Positions 1-13,800 of a stretch of 64,000 nucleotides of DNA are shown in pieces. The stretch covers positions 3,162,001-3,226,000 of the forward strand of contig JASFXZ010000016.1 of the NCBI GenBank assembly GCA_032209605.1, written 5' to 3'. Position 1 is the stretch's first letter; every line of letters starts with the position of its first letter. The position numbers and the translations under genes are program-made. Below the pieces are notes generated by a model, which saw nothing but the letters and a program-made list of their open reading frames with translations, had not been told where the DNA came from and searched no databases. The DNA comes from Mactromeris polynyma (Eukaryota > Mollusca > Bivalvia > Venerida > Mactridae).

Positions 1-429
1 TATTCATTATTGCAGATTGCCCATCTTGGTGTGATTTGTTGATCCTTTGAGTATATTAAACACTGGCAGACTGAATTAACTTATTGTGTTCAAATTTTCT
101 TGTGTGTCAAATATAGTCCAGGCGTATCTGTGTCAAATATATTCAAGGTCTATCTGAGGAATAAAACTCTTGTATTTTAATACAGATGGTCTGTTCATTG
201 AATGATATAACAGTGTTGAACTGAATTTTAATTGTGATGCAAATAAGTTATTGTCATAATATTATATGATTGTTTAAGTGGTGTATATCAATATTTGTCT
301 TGCATATTTTCGAGTGGTGAAAGCAGCACTAGTTTATCAGTATATAAAGAAAGAACCAGTAAGATTTTTTGCTTCACGTCTTGACATAAATCTCTCCATA
401 AGCTAAAAAGTCTGTCAAGTCTGCTTAGT

Positions 430-725
430 TACAGTTGATTCAAAATTTGTTGAGAATATCATAAAATATTGTGAACACATGCGATGTTCATTGTTCAATA
501 TTTTATAAAACATGTTTTCATTGGCTCAATTTTCAACATTTCTCAAAATTTGTTGAAAATACCATTGTTGTATACACAATGTTCATTGGTCAATATTTTA
601 TAAAACATGTTTTCATTGGCTCAGTTTTCAACATTTCTCAAAATTTGTTGAGAATACCATTGTTGTCTACATAATGTTCATTGGTCAATATTTTCTTAGA
701 CATGTTTTCATTGGCTGTTTTCATC
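430..725. repeat. 95-bp tandem repeat, about 3 copies
   Basis: The phrase caatattttataaaacatg recurs at 496 and 591, with a diverged version at 686, giving an exact 95-bp period. Each copy ends with cattggct. A diverged single copy (ttggtcaatattttcc ... catgttttcattggctg) sits at about 56213-56255, so the unit is a dispersed family rather than a purely local duplication. Confidence 0.85.
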
Positions 726-1525
726 ATTGCTCAAGTAAATCAAAATGGATGAGTTCTTATGTTCAGATGGGTTGTATTTCCTTGCACCCTTCAGTACAGT
801 CTTGAACAGCTGAACTTTAAGTTCTCAGTGTTACGATTAGGGTATGAAAGTTTAATAATGCTGTATATTTAATCCTAGCCACAATTATCATAATTGCTCT
901 GGAAATATTTTCAGTTTATGATTGTGTTATGAAGTTAAATGTGTATGCAAGCTATGCTGCATTATAAAACTGATAAGGTCGATCTTTTTGTACCAATTTA
1001 TTCTGTGATTTTTCAATAATGTGTCTCTGTTTCTTAACATCTGACATTATGCAAATACGTCGGGATTATTGAAATGTTGTATGTCGTTGATCCGCTTGCA
1101 AATTGATAAAAAAGCTTGTATTGACTGTAAAATTATGTCTCATTCGGATATTTCGTTCATTTCTATAATTAATCCGCTAGCTATAATTGCCATTCTATCT
1201 TCCATTTCTATGAAGTTGAAATATGTCATGAATATTTTATAGTATTCAGACTGTAAGTGTAAAAGAACTGTTGTTATGCAATGAAAATATCAATATGAAT
1301 TTTTGTTTATTACAATTTATTCAATTGTTAACTTCCATCTTTTCTGTACCCCTCCCTCTCCCTTTAATTGGCCTTCCTCCTTTCTTGTTGTCTCCCTTTC
1401 CTCCATTTACTGACTCCCATATTTCCTCTCCATTTTCTCTACCTCTTCCACTACATTCAATCTCTTACCATTCTGTCCCATTATTCTCCTCTTTCTTTCT
1501 ACCACTCTTAATCCAATAGCTCTTT

Positions 1526-1670
1526 CTACCCCAATCCCCTCTTCCTACCCCAATCCCCTCTTTCTACCCCAATGCCCTCTTTCTACCCCAATCCCCTCTT
1601 TCTATCCCAATCCCCTCTTTCTACCCCAATCCCCTCTTTCTACCCCAATCCCCTCTTTCTACCTCTCTAC
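1526..1670. repeat. 19-bp pyrimidine-rich tandem repeat, about 8 copies
   Basis: Unit taccccaatcccctctttc, repeated with one or two substitutions per copy. It lies inside a larger C/T-rich region (1340-2545) and runs directly into the 24-bp array. Confidence 0.88.
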
Positions 1671-2350
1671 ACTTAGCCCTTCTAACCTCTCTTCTCTTAG
1701 CTCTTTCTACCTCTCTTCTCTTTGCTCTTTCTACTTCTTTTCTCTTAGCTCTTTCTACATCTCTTCTCTTAATTCTTTCTACCTCTCTTCTCTTTGCTCA
1801 TATACCTCTCTTCTCTTAGCTCTTTCTACTTCTCTTTTCATAGTTTGTTCTTCCTCTCTACACTAAGCCCTTCTACCTCTCTTCTCTTAACTATTTCTAC
1901 CTCTCTTCTCACAGTTCTTTCAACATCCCTTCTCTTAGCCCTTTCTACCTCTCTTCTCTTAGCTCTTTCTACCTCTCTTCTCTTAGCTCTTTCTACCTCT
2001 CTTCTCTTAGTTATTTCTACTTCTCTTCTCTTAGTTCTTTATACCTCTCTTCTCTTAGTTATTTCTACTTCTCTTCTCTTAGTTCTTTATACCTCTCTTC
2101 TCTTAGTTCTTTCTACCTCTCTTCTCTTAGTTCTTTCTACTTCTCTTCTCACTGTTCTTTCTACCTCTCTTCTCTTAGTTCTTTCTACCTCTCTTCTCTT
2201 AGTTCTTTCTACCTTTCTTCTCTTAGTTCTTTCTACCTCTCTTCTCTTAGTTCTTTCTACCTTTCTTCTCTTAGTTCTTTCTACCTTTCTTCTCTTAGTT
2301 CTTTCTACCTCTCTTCTCTTAGTTCTTTCTACCTCTCTTCTCTTATTTAT
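1671..2350. repeat. 24-bp homopyrimidine-like tandem repeat, about 27 copies
   Basis: Unit ctctcttctcttagttctttctac. The top strand is almost purely C/T apart from one AG and an A per unit, which creates an artefactual STSLLLVL octapeptide frame. Long asymmetric pyrimidine tracts can form triplex (H-DNA). The array lies 2.4 kb upstream of the start codon. Confidence 0.9.
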
Positions 2351-3425
2351 TTTGTCTTTCTACCTCCTTTCTCTTCCCAAGTCTATTCCCTTTGGTCTGT
2401 CTATCTCTTTCCCCAGTGCATCTTTTTGTCTCTATTTTGGGTCTTCCTATATTTCTTCCCCTTGCACTTTCTCCCTTCTTTCTCTCATTACCTCCATTTG
2501 TTCATTACTACGTCATCCATTTCTACCCTCTCTCTCTCCATATCTTTTCATTCTTTGTGTATAATAGGATCACTGTTGGGGATCTTTAATATTGTCATAA
2601 AATAATTCCTTACATCATTTCTGTTTCAGTTTGATAATAAACCAGGTTTTTTGAAACCTCAGTGGGTGACTCAATTATAAATGTTTTATGGCATGTTACT
2701 TGCTGTTAAATGCTCATCTATGTTATAGGAATGAAATGGAGAACAAATTGGTTTATTTTTTGAAAACTGCACATCTGTGATATTGCCATTAAATGGCATT
2801 TTTGTTGTGGTGATAAATTTGACTGTTGCCTAATTTCAAAGTTGCTTGTTTCATCATATTAGATTCTTTATGCTACTGTTCTTTTGATAACTATTTTTCT
2901 TACACCATCTAAGGGTTGCTTGTTACCATGACAATAACACTTTGTGTGCCAATTTATGTCCATGGTAACCAAAATGTAAGTCTTCAAGCTATTTTTCTGA
3001 ATTTGCTGGTTGCCATGATAATATTGTGTTTCGTTGATCAGAGTTTGCATATTGTTTTAGTCATAACAATACTTGTTGTTACAAAAATATGTGACACAAT
3101 TTCGGACCCAATGAATTCGAATGAAGGTCCAGGTCCCACTGTATATTTAGGGTGTTATAATACATTTGCACCAGATCCTTAGAATTATATGTCACGTAGA
3201 GAAACCTCACAATGGTAACCAATTTCGTTGAGAAATGTCAATGAATGACAAGTGTTGTAGAACGATCCATCAGAAGTTAATCAAGGCTAGAGGTCTCTGA
3301 AACTCTGAGAAGGGGGTCGATGATCCATGCTGGATGGATCTCCCCCCCACATCATCGATAATTGTGAAATAAGCGAAGCCTCAATTAGTGTATGTTTGTG
3401 CTGAGATGGTGTGTGTATTGGAAAT

Positions 3426-3456
3426 TATAAATAGCTTACAGCTCTGGAGCAGTTAG
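3426..3456 (+). promoter_or_regulatory. Candidate TATA-type core promoter
   Basis: TATAAATA at 3426-3433, followed at 3450-3454 by CAGTT, an initiator-like sequence about 25 bp downstream. It lies 1.3 kb upstream of the GSE1 start. AT-rich DNA gives TATA matches by chance, and nothing else supports transcription starting here. Confidence 0.18.
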
Positions 3457-4779
3457 ATAGTTGTTAGATAGTTATAAGCTATAGTGAGAGTTAATATCAT
3501 CCTTCAGTTTTGTATGTGCATTCTAACAGAGCGGCTGTAACAGCATTACAGCATACAAGCGTTTGTGTGTGTCATATTATTTACATAGAATATTGTTAGC
3601 TGGTGAAAAAAAAAAGATTTATCTACTACATTTGCTGAAGTAGATTCAAGCTGAGATAAAATGGATAGCATAACATTTTAAACAACAAAGCTGTTAACGC
3701 TTAATGTGTGTGTCGGAGTGTCACAGTTGTCAGATGACTACTACTGGAAGAGATAACCTGTGCATTTTTCAAAGGTTGCTTTAATAATATACAAACATGG
3801 CAGACTTAGTTGACCTTTTAAAGGGTTTGAATTTAGGAATGTGGATTTTATACATAAACTCATGATTAAATAGTATATGCTTGTATTAGGACTATTTAGA
3901 GACGGCGGCAGTATGCGTAATGAAGTAAACAGTTTTTGTTACAGTGTCATTCTCCTGTGTGGATTCTTTACTTGAGGATAACACTATAACCTTTTATTAA
4001 TTGATCTCGGCAAATTGTCTGTCAAATGTCAATACAGGGGTTATTTTGATAAATATAGATAAACGCTCGTCTTTTGTGAACTCATGGGATCAAATTATTG
4101 AGGCGTAAATACATAGACATACTGAGCTCATCAAAAATATCGTTTAACGGCTGTTTATAATAGAATGCATTTATGATTGATTTTTATCAAAGCGTTTGAA
4201 AAGGAGAGGAGAAAAACCACTATTTGAATTAGGAATATTACTCAAAAAAGTGCATCGATCTGTGCATAAATACTCTATTCTATCAAGGGAGGATTGTATA
4301 TCAAGACATAGAGAATTGTAAAGTCATATTTAATGGAGAAAACTGATTCTTTGTTATGAATATGTGATAAAGAACATGGGGTTAGTGACAATCAATACAG
4401 GCTAATTGGCTGCCGTCAGGTTTATACTGTTAATTTTCAGGATGTGATCCCATTTATCGGAGAAATTGATATGAGAACACTTCTGATCTTCAGATATTTC
4501 ATCAAAATTGAATAACTCAGACATATTGTTGTGTCATAAAAAAATCTATTTTTGGGTTAAGCCCATGATTATATGAACATGAAAATATTCAGGAGAAAAT
4601 AATCGTCGTATTTTTGTGCGCTCTAGCAGTTGTAATGCAATTATTCTAGATTTCAATTAAGGGATTTTTTTCTAGTTTTAAAACTGAATGTGGCTGTGAC
4701 ATTATAGTTAAATTAAAATGACTTTTTTGTGGTGTTAACGTATAACTGCCAAGAACGTAAATCCTCTTGTTTTGTGAGG

Positions 4780-4882
4780 ATGTCACTACAGAACATGTAC
4801 GGGATGCTAGGGATGGATATTTACAATATGTATCCGCAACTGGCTGCGTTACACGGGCTCTACCCGCCGAACCATATACCCG
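4780..4882 (+). CDS. GSE1: GSE1 exon 1 (start codon; residues 1-34)
   Basis: The first in-frame ATG is at 4780 with A at -3 (gtgaggATGT). It opens a Met/Tyr/Leu-rich peptide beginning MSLQNMYGMLGMD and ending LYPPNHIP. The donor is CCCG|GTAAGT, phase 1, which fits the phase-1 acceptor of exon 2 although the intron is 39 kb. Upstream ATGs at about 4687 and 4719 open only very short uORFs. The peptide does not resemble the canonical vertebrate GSE1 N-terminus, so this may be one of several alternative first exons. Membership in the gene is inferred from strand, phase and the lack of another gene between, not from homology. Confidence 0.72.
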
Positions 4883-7800
4883 GTAAGTTTCCTGTGTCGG
4901 TGGATGTTTTTAGTTGTTTTTAGCTATTCCTTGCACGTTACTCTGGACTTGGATGTTGCTAGGAAATGCTTTGAAGTTTTACATATAGTTTTAACATGTT
5001 GTGTCGAGTATTCTGTCTATATAGGTTCATTATTGGCGAGGTTTACCAGTATCGTATATTATTTAAAGTACCATATCTAAATATCATAGACATGCATCTA
5101 ACCTATGTTAAAGTTTTGTCTAAATCTCAGGCATCAATCATTGTTAATGTGTATAATTCTTGTTACTCATAAAGTGATCACTCACTTAATGTGTGTGCAG
5201 GTTGCAGTCTTCTTTATAATATGATATTATTAATATTTATCACAATATATTACACAGCTGCAACTGTATGAAGAAATCTGTCTTTGTGCTCGTTTCTTTC
5301 CCTCATTTTACATACAGTCAGTTGTAGAATTCTATATTATCAGGAGCTTCTCGTTTTATTATCTTAATTATGTAATATAATCAATTTGTGTTACATATAT
5401 GATAAATTAATTACTTCTACTCAACATGTCACTGTTAGCATGATGGTTACTGGAGATCACAGAATGTGCTGTAGTCTGTATAATGGAAGTGGGTGGAGAG
5501 TATTGCATCAGGGCACTTGAAAGCTTTTTGGGACTGTAACCCATACCTGCTAATAGAGAATTATGGAGAGTACCATACCTGTTAATGGGGAAATGTTTTG
5601 TCTGTAAAAGATGAGACCTGAATTATGAGCTTAACTTATATGATCAATGTTTGACTGCTTTATATCATTTTTAATCAATTATGACAAATCAACGATAATT
5701 TATTGATAAATGTCTTAATATATTTAAAGGAATGTGGATCATCCCCAACTAAAATCATCTGATTTTTTTCTTGTTTGCTAGGGTAATTTCACAGGAAAAA
5801 AGACGGAAAAGGTTTTGATGCTTTTAGGGGACTTATGTACCCATAACTGGCACCAAAACTTGCCATATGAATGCCCTGGGGCCTTATTCCATCACAAACA
5901 TGTTAAGACTGAAACTCTGAAACTAATAGTCTAAGTCTGAGTGTCGCCGTCTTAACATGTTTGTGAATAATGCTCCCGTTCAGTATTAAAGTAGATACAT
6001 TTCTTAAAATCTTGTTGAAGATGATATAAAGTAAAGTACAGTGAAATGTTTGATAGTTTCCATGGCATGAGTTTGTTGTAAATGTTGTTCTAAAATTGTG
6101 CTGTACCTAAGTCCCTGTTGTATGGTTTATATTGTAAAAACTAGTATCAGTGGATTATTGACCCTGATGGCTAATCCAGCTAAAGATCCCTTCATTGATT
6201 GACATTTATTATCCAAGTCTTTTATGATGATTATTTAGTATTTTTGGTTGTCTGTTTATACCTTTATTGCATCCAATTGATAAGGTATATTCACAAACTT
6301 TGATAGAATTTGCTATATCCATGCAAGTTTGTTGTTCTGTTTCTGAGTGCTTGCAGTTTGTTCATTAGGTATTAATTGGTCTAATTGACAAAAAGGAGAG
6401 ACTAGATTGGCAATTTACATTGCAATGTTCCATTATTTATATCTTGTATTTTAATACAATTGGACCTCGTTTATTTGACAACCTTCTATCCGAATACTTG
6501 GTATCATCCGAAATCAAGATTAGGTCCTGATGTATCTATTTTAAGCATGTCGAATTGGAAGTGGGCTATTCTAAACTATGTATTATTTGAAATAAAATTT
6601 TGAACCCGATGAATTCCAATGAACGAGGTACGAATGTAAATAACTGCATCACCCCTTCTGTCATAGATGGTTCGGTAATTATTTAAGACAGGTGGCTGCG
6701 AGTAATCCATGCTTCACAAGAATATTTGATATTCTGATAAAAATCTAAAACTGTCTCTTTTATTCTGTTAGTTTTATATAATGTAGCTTTCTTACAATAT
6801 TTTATTGCCATTTTTATGGACAGGAATTACAAAAAGTATTAAAGAAATTTGGTACTCAGAAGCCGTTAATATGTTTAAAATACAGAAGTTCTCCTTTGAA
6901 ATCGGATCTTGATACATTTTTCATATTTTTTATCTACCTGTTTGTATTATGTATATCTGTAAGTGTGAGAAATGAGTATTCCTACACAGTGTAACATCTG
7001 TTAGACCCATTATTGTGGCTAATGGCGTGTGGAAGAGCCAGAATTTCACTGTATCAGATCCCTTTATATGTTATAATATGGTATTGAATGCATAAAATTA
7101 TTGTAGGTACACAGGGGGGGCACTGTATTGGTTATATTTGTAACAGATGGTGGTCGTAGAAACGTACTTATACTACATACAAGCTGAATCATTCAAACTA
7201 CATGTATAGACAATGACGTCTTATACTAAAGAATACAGTATTAATATATATACTAATAAATATATCGAACGTAGCTGTAATTTAGATATGATATCGATAT
7301 GTAATATCAAATCATAAACAAATGTTTATATGAACCTTGGGTAATCAGTTGTCATAAACACATGTAAATGTATTTGATCATCCATATGTTAGAATAATTA
7401 TGTACATAAGAAATTATATTTATTTGCTTTTGAATAGGTGACTGATAGGCCCATTGGGCTGAGTGGTTAACTTTATTGATGTTTTATTTTCATTGAATAG
7501 TATACTACTGTGTATATAGGATAGGCATGCTACTATAATAAATATTTAACTTACTTTCTTACTATATAATGATAATAGTAATATATGAGCGCTGTTATGG
7601 GATTTACAACCTCTTCTGTAAGTAACCTCATTTCAAGAAAACGCAACATATGATGTCACCATTTGCAAGCGGGAAACAAAATTTATTCCATATGGTCACT
7701 TCGTTTGCATATTGCCATATAGGGCAAATATTGCTTACTGTCAGTACATGGTGACGTTACATGTGACGTTTTCTGGAAATGACGTCACTTAATGAAGAGG

Positions 7801-10800
7801 TTGGAAATCGACAGCGGCGCTCATATGATAATTCAATCATGATAAATTGTTGATGATAATCATTTTGAGCTAAATCAGATTTAAAGAGTGACCTTTGTGT
7901 ACATGTGGTCCCTGAAAACAGATTTTTTGAAGATCTCATATTTGATCCTACATAGGTAATCTTCAGTTCTGATTTGTTCGTTGTTGATTATATGTACTTT
8001 TCAGTTTTGATATAAGGCTTCACTATTTAATATCATTCTGTTTGGCTGTGATAGATTCTCCCTCAATGGCAGCATTGTTCGTGAATATTTTGGTGATACG
8101 TTTTTCTATCACCAAACCTGCTTGTTGGTTTTTCTATCACCAAACCTACTTGTTGGTTTTTCTATCACCAAACCTGCTTGTTGGTTTTTCTATCACCAAA
8201 CCTGCTTGTTGGTTTTTCTATCACCAAACGTGCCTCTATTGACAGAAGATTGAACATCTTTACCACAAAATGTGCTCCACATTTTGATTGAGCTAATTTA
8301 GTGATTTGTTTCATTATAAATTAATCTTTTTATTAATCGATGTGCATAAATTTAATTTCAATTACGCAATTAACACTGGTAAATTAACGTGATAATGCTC
8401 TTGACTGCTTCGCACTGTGATAAAATATTTAATTATTTATTATAATGCTTCTGTGCAGAAAGTTACAACAAGAAATGGATAGACATTTCTGCTTTCACAC
8501 CGTTACAATAAAGTTGGATCTCATTTATTTGACAACCTTCTATCCAAATACTTGATATCATCCGAAATAAATATATTTGCTTGGCATAACCCTACCCAGC
8601 AAAATGTAGGTGGGTAGGTAGTGTTGTTTTTCATGGTCTTGTCAATGCACAAGGACCTTTTTGCACATGAACAATTAAAAAGACGGAAACTCAGACTTAA
8701 TGTTTAAAATGTTATATGAGCGCTGCTATGGGATTTCTGTAAGTGACGTCATTTCAAGAAAACGCAGCATGTGATGTCACAATTTCCAAGCAGAAAACAA
8801 TATTTACTCTGTATGGCCACTTCGTAAAATGCATATTGCAATTTGGGGCAAATATTGCTTACTGTCAGGACATGGGGACGTCACATGTGAAGTTTTCTGG
8901 AAATGACGTCACTTTAAGAAGAGGCTGGAAATCATACAGCGGCGCTCATATGTTCTTTTTACTCCTATATTGTTCAGGCTGTAATGTTATGTATTTGTAT
9001 TACTCTCACTCCAATGCCCAAATATGGTGTTCAGGAAGTATAATACCTCACATAGCAAGAATTAGGAAAAAAGATGCCTATGGTTCTATGAGCATGATAC
9101 GTAGGTTGTTGTTGTTGTTGTCATTTCGCTATAAATTCAAGTGCAATTAGTCTATTTAAGCGTACTGGCAGTATGAATTATAGTTGATTGTCATGTGCAG
9201 TGGCAATGTCGTTAGGAAGATATGTGTACATGTCCTTGGTTTATTGTTTAAAATGAAACATATGCCTGTGATGTAGTACATAACTTATTGCAAGGTGTGA
9301 CTTGCTACGAGACATTAAAACCAGAGTCTTACCTTTGATGTGGTGTGGTGGGGGGTTGACACGATGCATGTGTAACATTTAACCTTGCATTGGCCACAAT
9401 ATCGCTGATGGTTTTAATTTGATGCAGTATGTGTTGTGATACAGCACTTGTGGTTTTTTAAGGATTTATTGGTGTCATTAAGTCTATCTGGAATGTTTGT
9501 ACAAAACTGACTTGGCTAGCCTTTTACTTAACAAGAATTCAAGTTAATTATTATGGTTCAGTTTGATAAAGTAATATTTTGCTCCTTTTTTGTTTCTGTT
9601 TTATCTAAATAGCCGTGAGCAATTAATTTCTTATAGTTAAAAAATCAATAAATATGCCTAATCAAAGAAGACACTATAATAATGCATGTATTTTCTATAC
9701 TTACCTATGCGCCAAGTTTAAAGCGCTTAAGCATAGGAAATACCTGTATCGGACTCGTCTTTTACAGTTCCATGAAACTTTTAAGAAAAGTTACTATGCA
9801 ATGTTTTGGAGTGTCTCAGCTGTATTATGGCATTAACATGCAATATTTTCAAGCATTTGTTAATATAGAATAAGACTATATAATCTACCTTTACGGTGAA
9901 CTTAAGGTTTTTATTCTTTCCATGACCAATAGAGAGGAAAATTGAGACCAACAGTGGTAGATGTCATTGATAGACTCAATATGACGCTGACTGTCTTCTA
10001 TATTGACACCAGGCAGTAATTATATTAGATAAGTTACCGTTAACATTTTGTAGGCTTCTGTGTCAGCGTAATCTAATTGAACTCAGTTATATACAAATAT
10101 AGAGTTTGTTTGACCATATATATCCATTAAATTTCCGATTGATGTAGTTAAGTGCTTAAGGAACTGAAAAACTTAATTAGATTTTAATCACTTGAAATAT
10201 ATCTTTTATATTCAGATAAGTGTTGTGTTGATGTGTAGAATGGGTTTAAGATATGACATTAAAAAACAAACTTACACATCTGGGTAAAAAAATCTTGTGT
10301 CGCAACCCATTGTATGGCAATGTTAATTCACTAAACATTGTTACTGCTTTGCCATGAAATTCAAATTCACTCTTATTTAATGGTTTATCAGATGAGTGAT
10401 TACTGTCGTGTTTGTTTGGAAGGATGGCTGCGGCAGTCATTATACATACTATACATTCATAGATCTGATGCAGATTGCGGCTAATTATATACAATAATTG
10501 ACATTAACTGACACGCTACTCTTCGTCTATATGAAACATTTCTTGTTATGGAAGTCACACTAGGTGTTATAACAAGTTGCGTTAATGTGATTACGCAGAC
10601 ATTTTGTCATAATTTATCGCTCGATACTCATATCCTGTCAACCTGGAGCAGTAGGCTGTCACCAAAAATTGTGTGGGGTCAGATATGTTTTTAATCATTC
10701 AGACGAGACTTTTACCAACAGTTTATAATTTGTCACCTTTTTGTTGAATACAGCGAAAATTTAAGCGAGAAGTAATACTGGTGTCTGAAGAGTTTGACTT

Positions 10801-13800
10801 GTTTCACTGCGTATTATGACATTACTTATATTATGTCTGAAACCGTACTCCTCGGGGAGACATTTGGACTCGGTATTTGGTATAAATATAATGGTCTGGT
10901 CTAAATTGTAATTAGTCTGTGTATTATACAAATCATTTACAATTTGCCCAAAACGCTTCCAAAATTGTATCGCTTCCCTGTCTGTCTGGTGTAACATCCA
11001 AATGTAATTAGGGTGTACGCACTTTACCCGTATGATATTTTACAGAATATTGACATGTATGTGTATAAGTTATTGTATACATATAATTGTAATCTTTGTA
11101 TAATTCCTGTGCTATTATCACAACAATTCTTAACCAACTTATGTTCAATCGACCCCTCTATAAAAGAAACACCTACTAACGAGTTATTTACATTGATGAT
11201 GAAGGAGGGGGGGGGGGGTAATTATTCATACAATATTAGTAACAATAGTGTTACCTTATTATAGTGCATCTAACAGTAAAGGTGTTTGCAGCTAACGTTT
11301 GTAATTTGGTTCTCCGTGTGCAGCAAATGAGATACGGTGGGCCAGGGATACAAAACAAAACAGTTTTGAGACGTAAGCAACTGTTAGCCATAACTTAAGC
11401 TATGAACTAAAAGAGACATGTGGAATTTGGAGGCACGGGCTAGGAAAAATGAAGGATTCTTGTGTTTTTTTACGAAACTTGAAGACATTTTGACGTATAC
11501 GAGTACCTCTATTTGCCTCAGTATAGCTACGAGTCTGTGTAACAGTGGACTGCCATCTTTTATTGTACCTTTTACAATGTCTCCCTTGTTTAAATCAACA
11601 AATACATCAATACCTTTTGTGTGAGGTACAAATTTGAACATTCAGCTATTTGGCCATGCTTGCCTTGCCAGTTCGAATATTTATGCATTCTAGCTTCAAG
11701 GACTGTTGATGGCAACGAATACCTCATACAATTGATATATTCATTCTTAATGGAAGCTGACATAATTCGAGGGTTCAGTGCAAGACTATACTAACTCCTA
11801 TGTATTTATATAGGTGTTAGTAATGTCTTGCACTGAACCCTCGATATGCCCACTTACACTGTGACCTAATCATGCCTTTAACTTTCTTACTGTTATTATA
11901 AGATACATAAAATTTCAGATTTAGACCATTTTGTCTGTACCATCGTAGTTAATACATGTCAGCGGATTGAATTTTTTGTCATTAAATGTTGGATAAAAGT
12001 GAACATATTTTGTGCAGTCTCTCAGGTGACTTAATTTATGTAGATTTAATTGTTTTGTTGACATGTTTATAAATGGCGTAACACATTTTACACCTGGTTA
12101 CCAGTGGAAAGATGACATTGATGTTTATGGTATAATGTTTTATACAACTGATGGTGTTAATATTCCATGTTATTTGTTAGATGTGTATGTAAGATATTCT
12201 GTATATATGTGCATACTTTTTCATGTAATGAATGTATGTTTGTGTGTACTCTGTGCTTGAGAACATTTTGTTCTTTGAGAATTGTGATTCAACAAATGTG
12301 AACATATGTTTCTATTAATGAAATTACAAGGTAACATTCTTGTGAAGCCCGCCTGGTTAGTTCAGTTTGTAGAGCACTTGGGCTGTCACCCGGGAGGTCC
12401 AGGTTCGATTCCTGGTCGGAGCAGGTCATGTACTTCTATGACATTTGGCTACGGTTATTTGCCCTTCACCTCTGAGTCCTGTGGGGAAGTAGTCAGCGTG
12501 CTTGTGGAAGGGGAAGATAGGACTTGTTATACCATGGATCGAACCCACGACTTGCTGCACTCAAAGGGATGGACACTCTACCAATAATGCTTTAATTGTA
12601 TTTACATATACATTTACAATACACTATATATGTATGTCACAGTTGCTGATATTGTGTCCGTATAAAATTACAAATTAACTATATTTTTGTTGATATTCTG
12701 CTATATTGATAAACTATGATGACATTTTTTTGGATGTAACTACGGGGATGAGTCATTTCCTCACCCTGAAAAAAGCATCTATTAATGTATAAAAGATAAT
12801 TATATCTGTATGCAGGTATCAGATACCGGTGCGTTGTGATCGTTTATCATTATTAATGAGACATTGATTGGTACAGAAAGTCCAATTATAATCAATAAAG
12901 GACAGGTTTATCTTGTTGGTGAAGCAAGTCAGTGATTGGTTTACTGATTGATGACCGACACTTTGCACATACATTGATCACTTAGTGTAGGGACTGTACG
13001 ATATATTGTAAGTCACTTCGTGCATTGTGGAATGGTAGCTTTGTTTTCTGTCTCCGAAATCCTTCTCCGATCTTGTCCGAATACAATCAGTAATCAATTA
13101 TTTCAGCTGTGATTGATTGGTGTCATATCTACCTCAATGAATTACTATAAACTTGCTTGTGTTACCATTTATTGCTGTCAACACACATTCAATGAAATAA
13201 GGTGTCAGTTTTGTGGGGTAGTTTGGTGGTTTTGTTACTTCTATGTCATTTGTGATCTCAATTTATTACCTGTCTGTATGATGTGTTTCTAAGAAAGTGA
13301 AATTATGTTCTTTATCTATTGTTATTTTAAAGGCTGGTTTGACTCTTGTTTTCGTGTATGATTTCTGTTAAAGGTCCCAGTGGCTATATGGTAGAGGTTT
13401 TGCCTCAGGTGTGGAAGTTCTTGGGATCGAGCCTTGGCCGTGACAAAAATGGTTCTCATAGCTCCCTTGCTTACGTTTTACATTATAAGGTTCCTAGTGG
13501 CTAGCCCAGTAACAGGTTAATCTCCATGACGGGTGTGGTATTATGTCACATGTCTGTGGCGTTGTATCACAATGAAGCAGCACCCTATCTGTGTCATCAT
13601 GTAACGGAAATATTGACCTGGGAAACTGACTCGGAAATATTGACCTGGGAAACTGACTCGCACTCATTTCTGTTATTTGAACTTAAACAACTTCCTGGTG
13701 TCTTCGATTGTTGGCAGTATAATAGTCAAGCTGAAGTATAGTTGGATCCATGTATGAGGCCGAAGAAGGTCTCGCAGAAGATATTAATCATTATTTGACC

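Larger units (their letters stand above)
1..4779. other. Upstream / 5' non-coding region of GSE1
   Basis: No open frame resembles a known protein; frames longer than 80 codons here lie in the pyrimidine-rich tract. It contains the 95-bp repeat (about 430-725), low-complexity pyrimidine repeats (1330-2545), a MITE fragment (about 3100-3145) and a candidate TATA promoter (3426). The stretch 3600-4779 is plain AT-rich sequence with many stops and is the likely 5' UTR or first-intron region. A possible acceptor (ttttttctag, ending 4675) precedes the start codon. Confidence 0.5.

Noticed and set aside
1794..2564. 256-codon Leu/Ser-rich frame that looks like a membrane protein
   Set aside because: Translation of the 24-bp pyrimidine repeat; composition explains the Leu/Ser/Thr content.
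8743..9150. 135-codon frame
   Set aside because: Begins inside foldback MITE copy 2; no recognisable domain and crosses the element border.
9654..9873. Two overlapping short frames of 60-63 codons
   Set aside because: No homology, no splice or start support; normal chance frames in AT-rich DNA.
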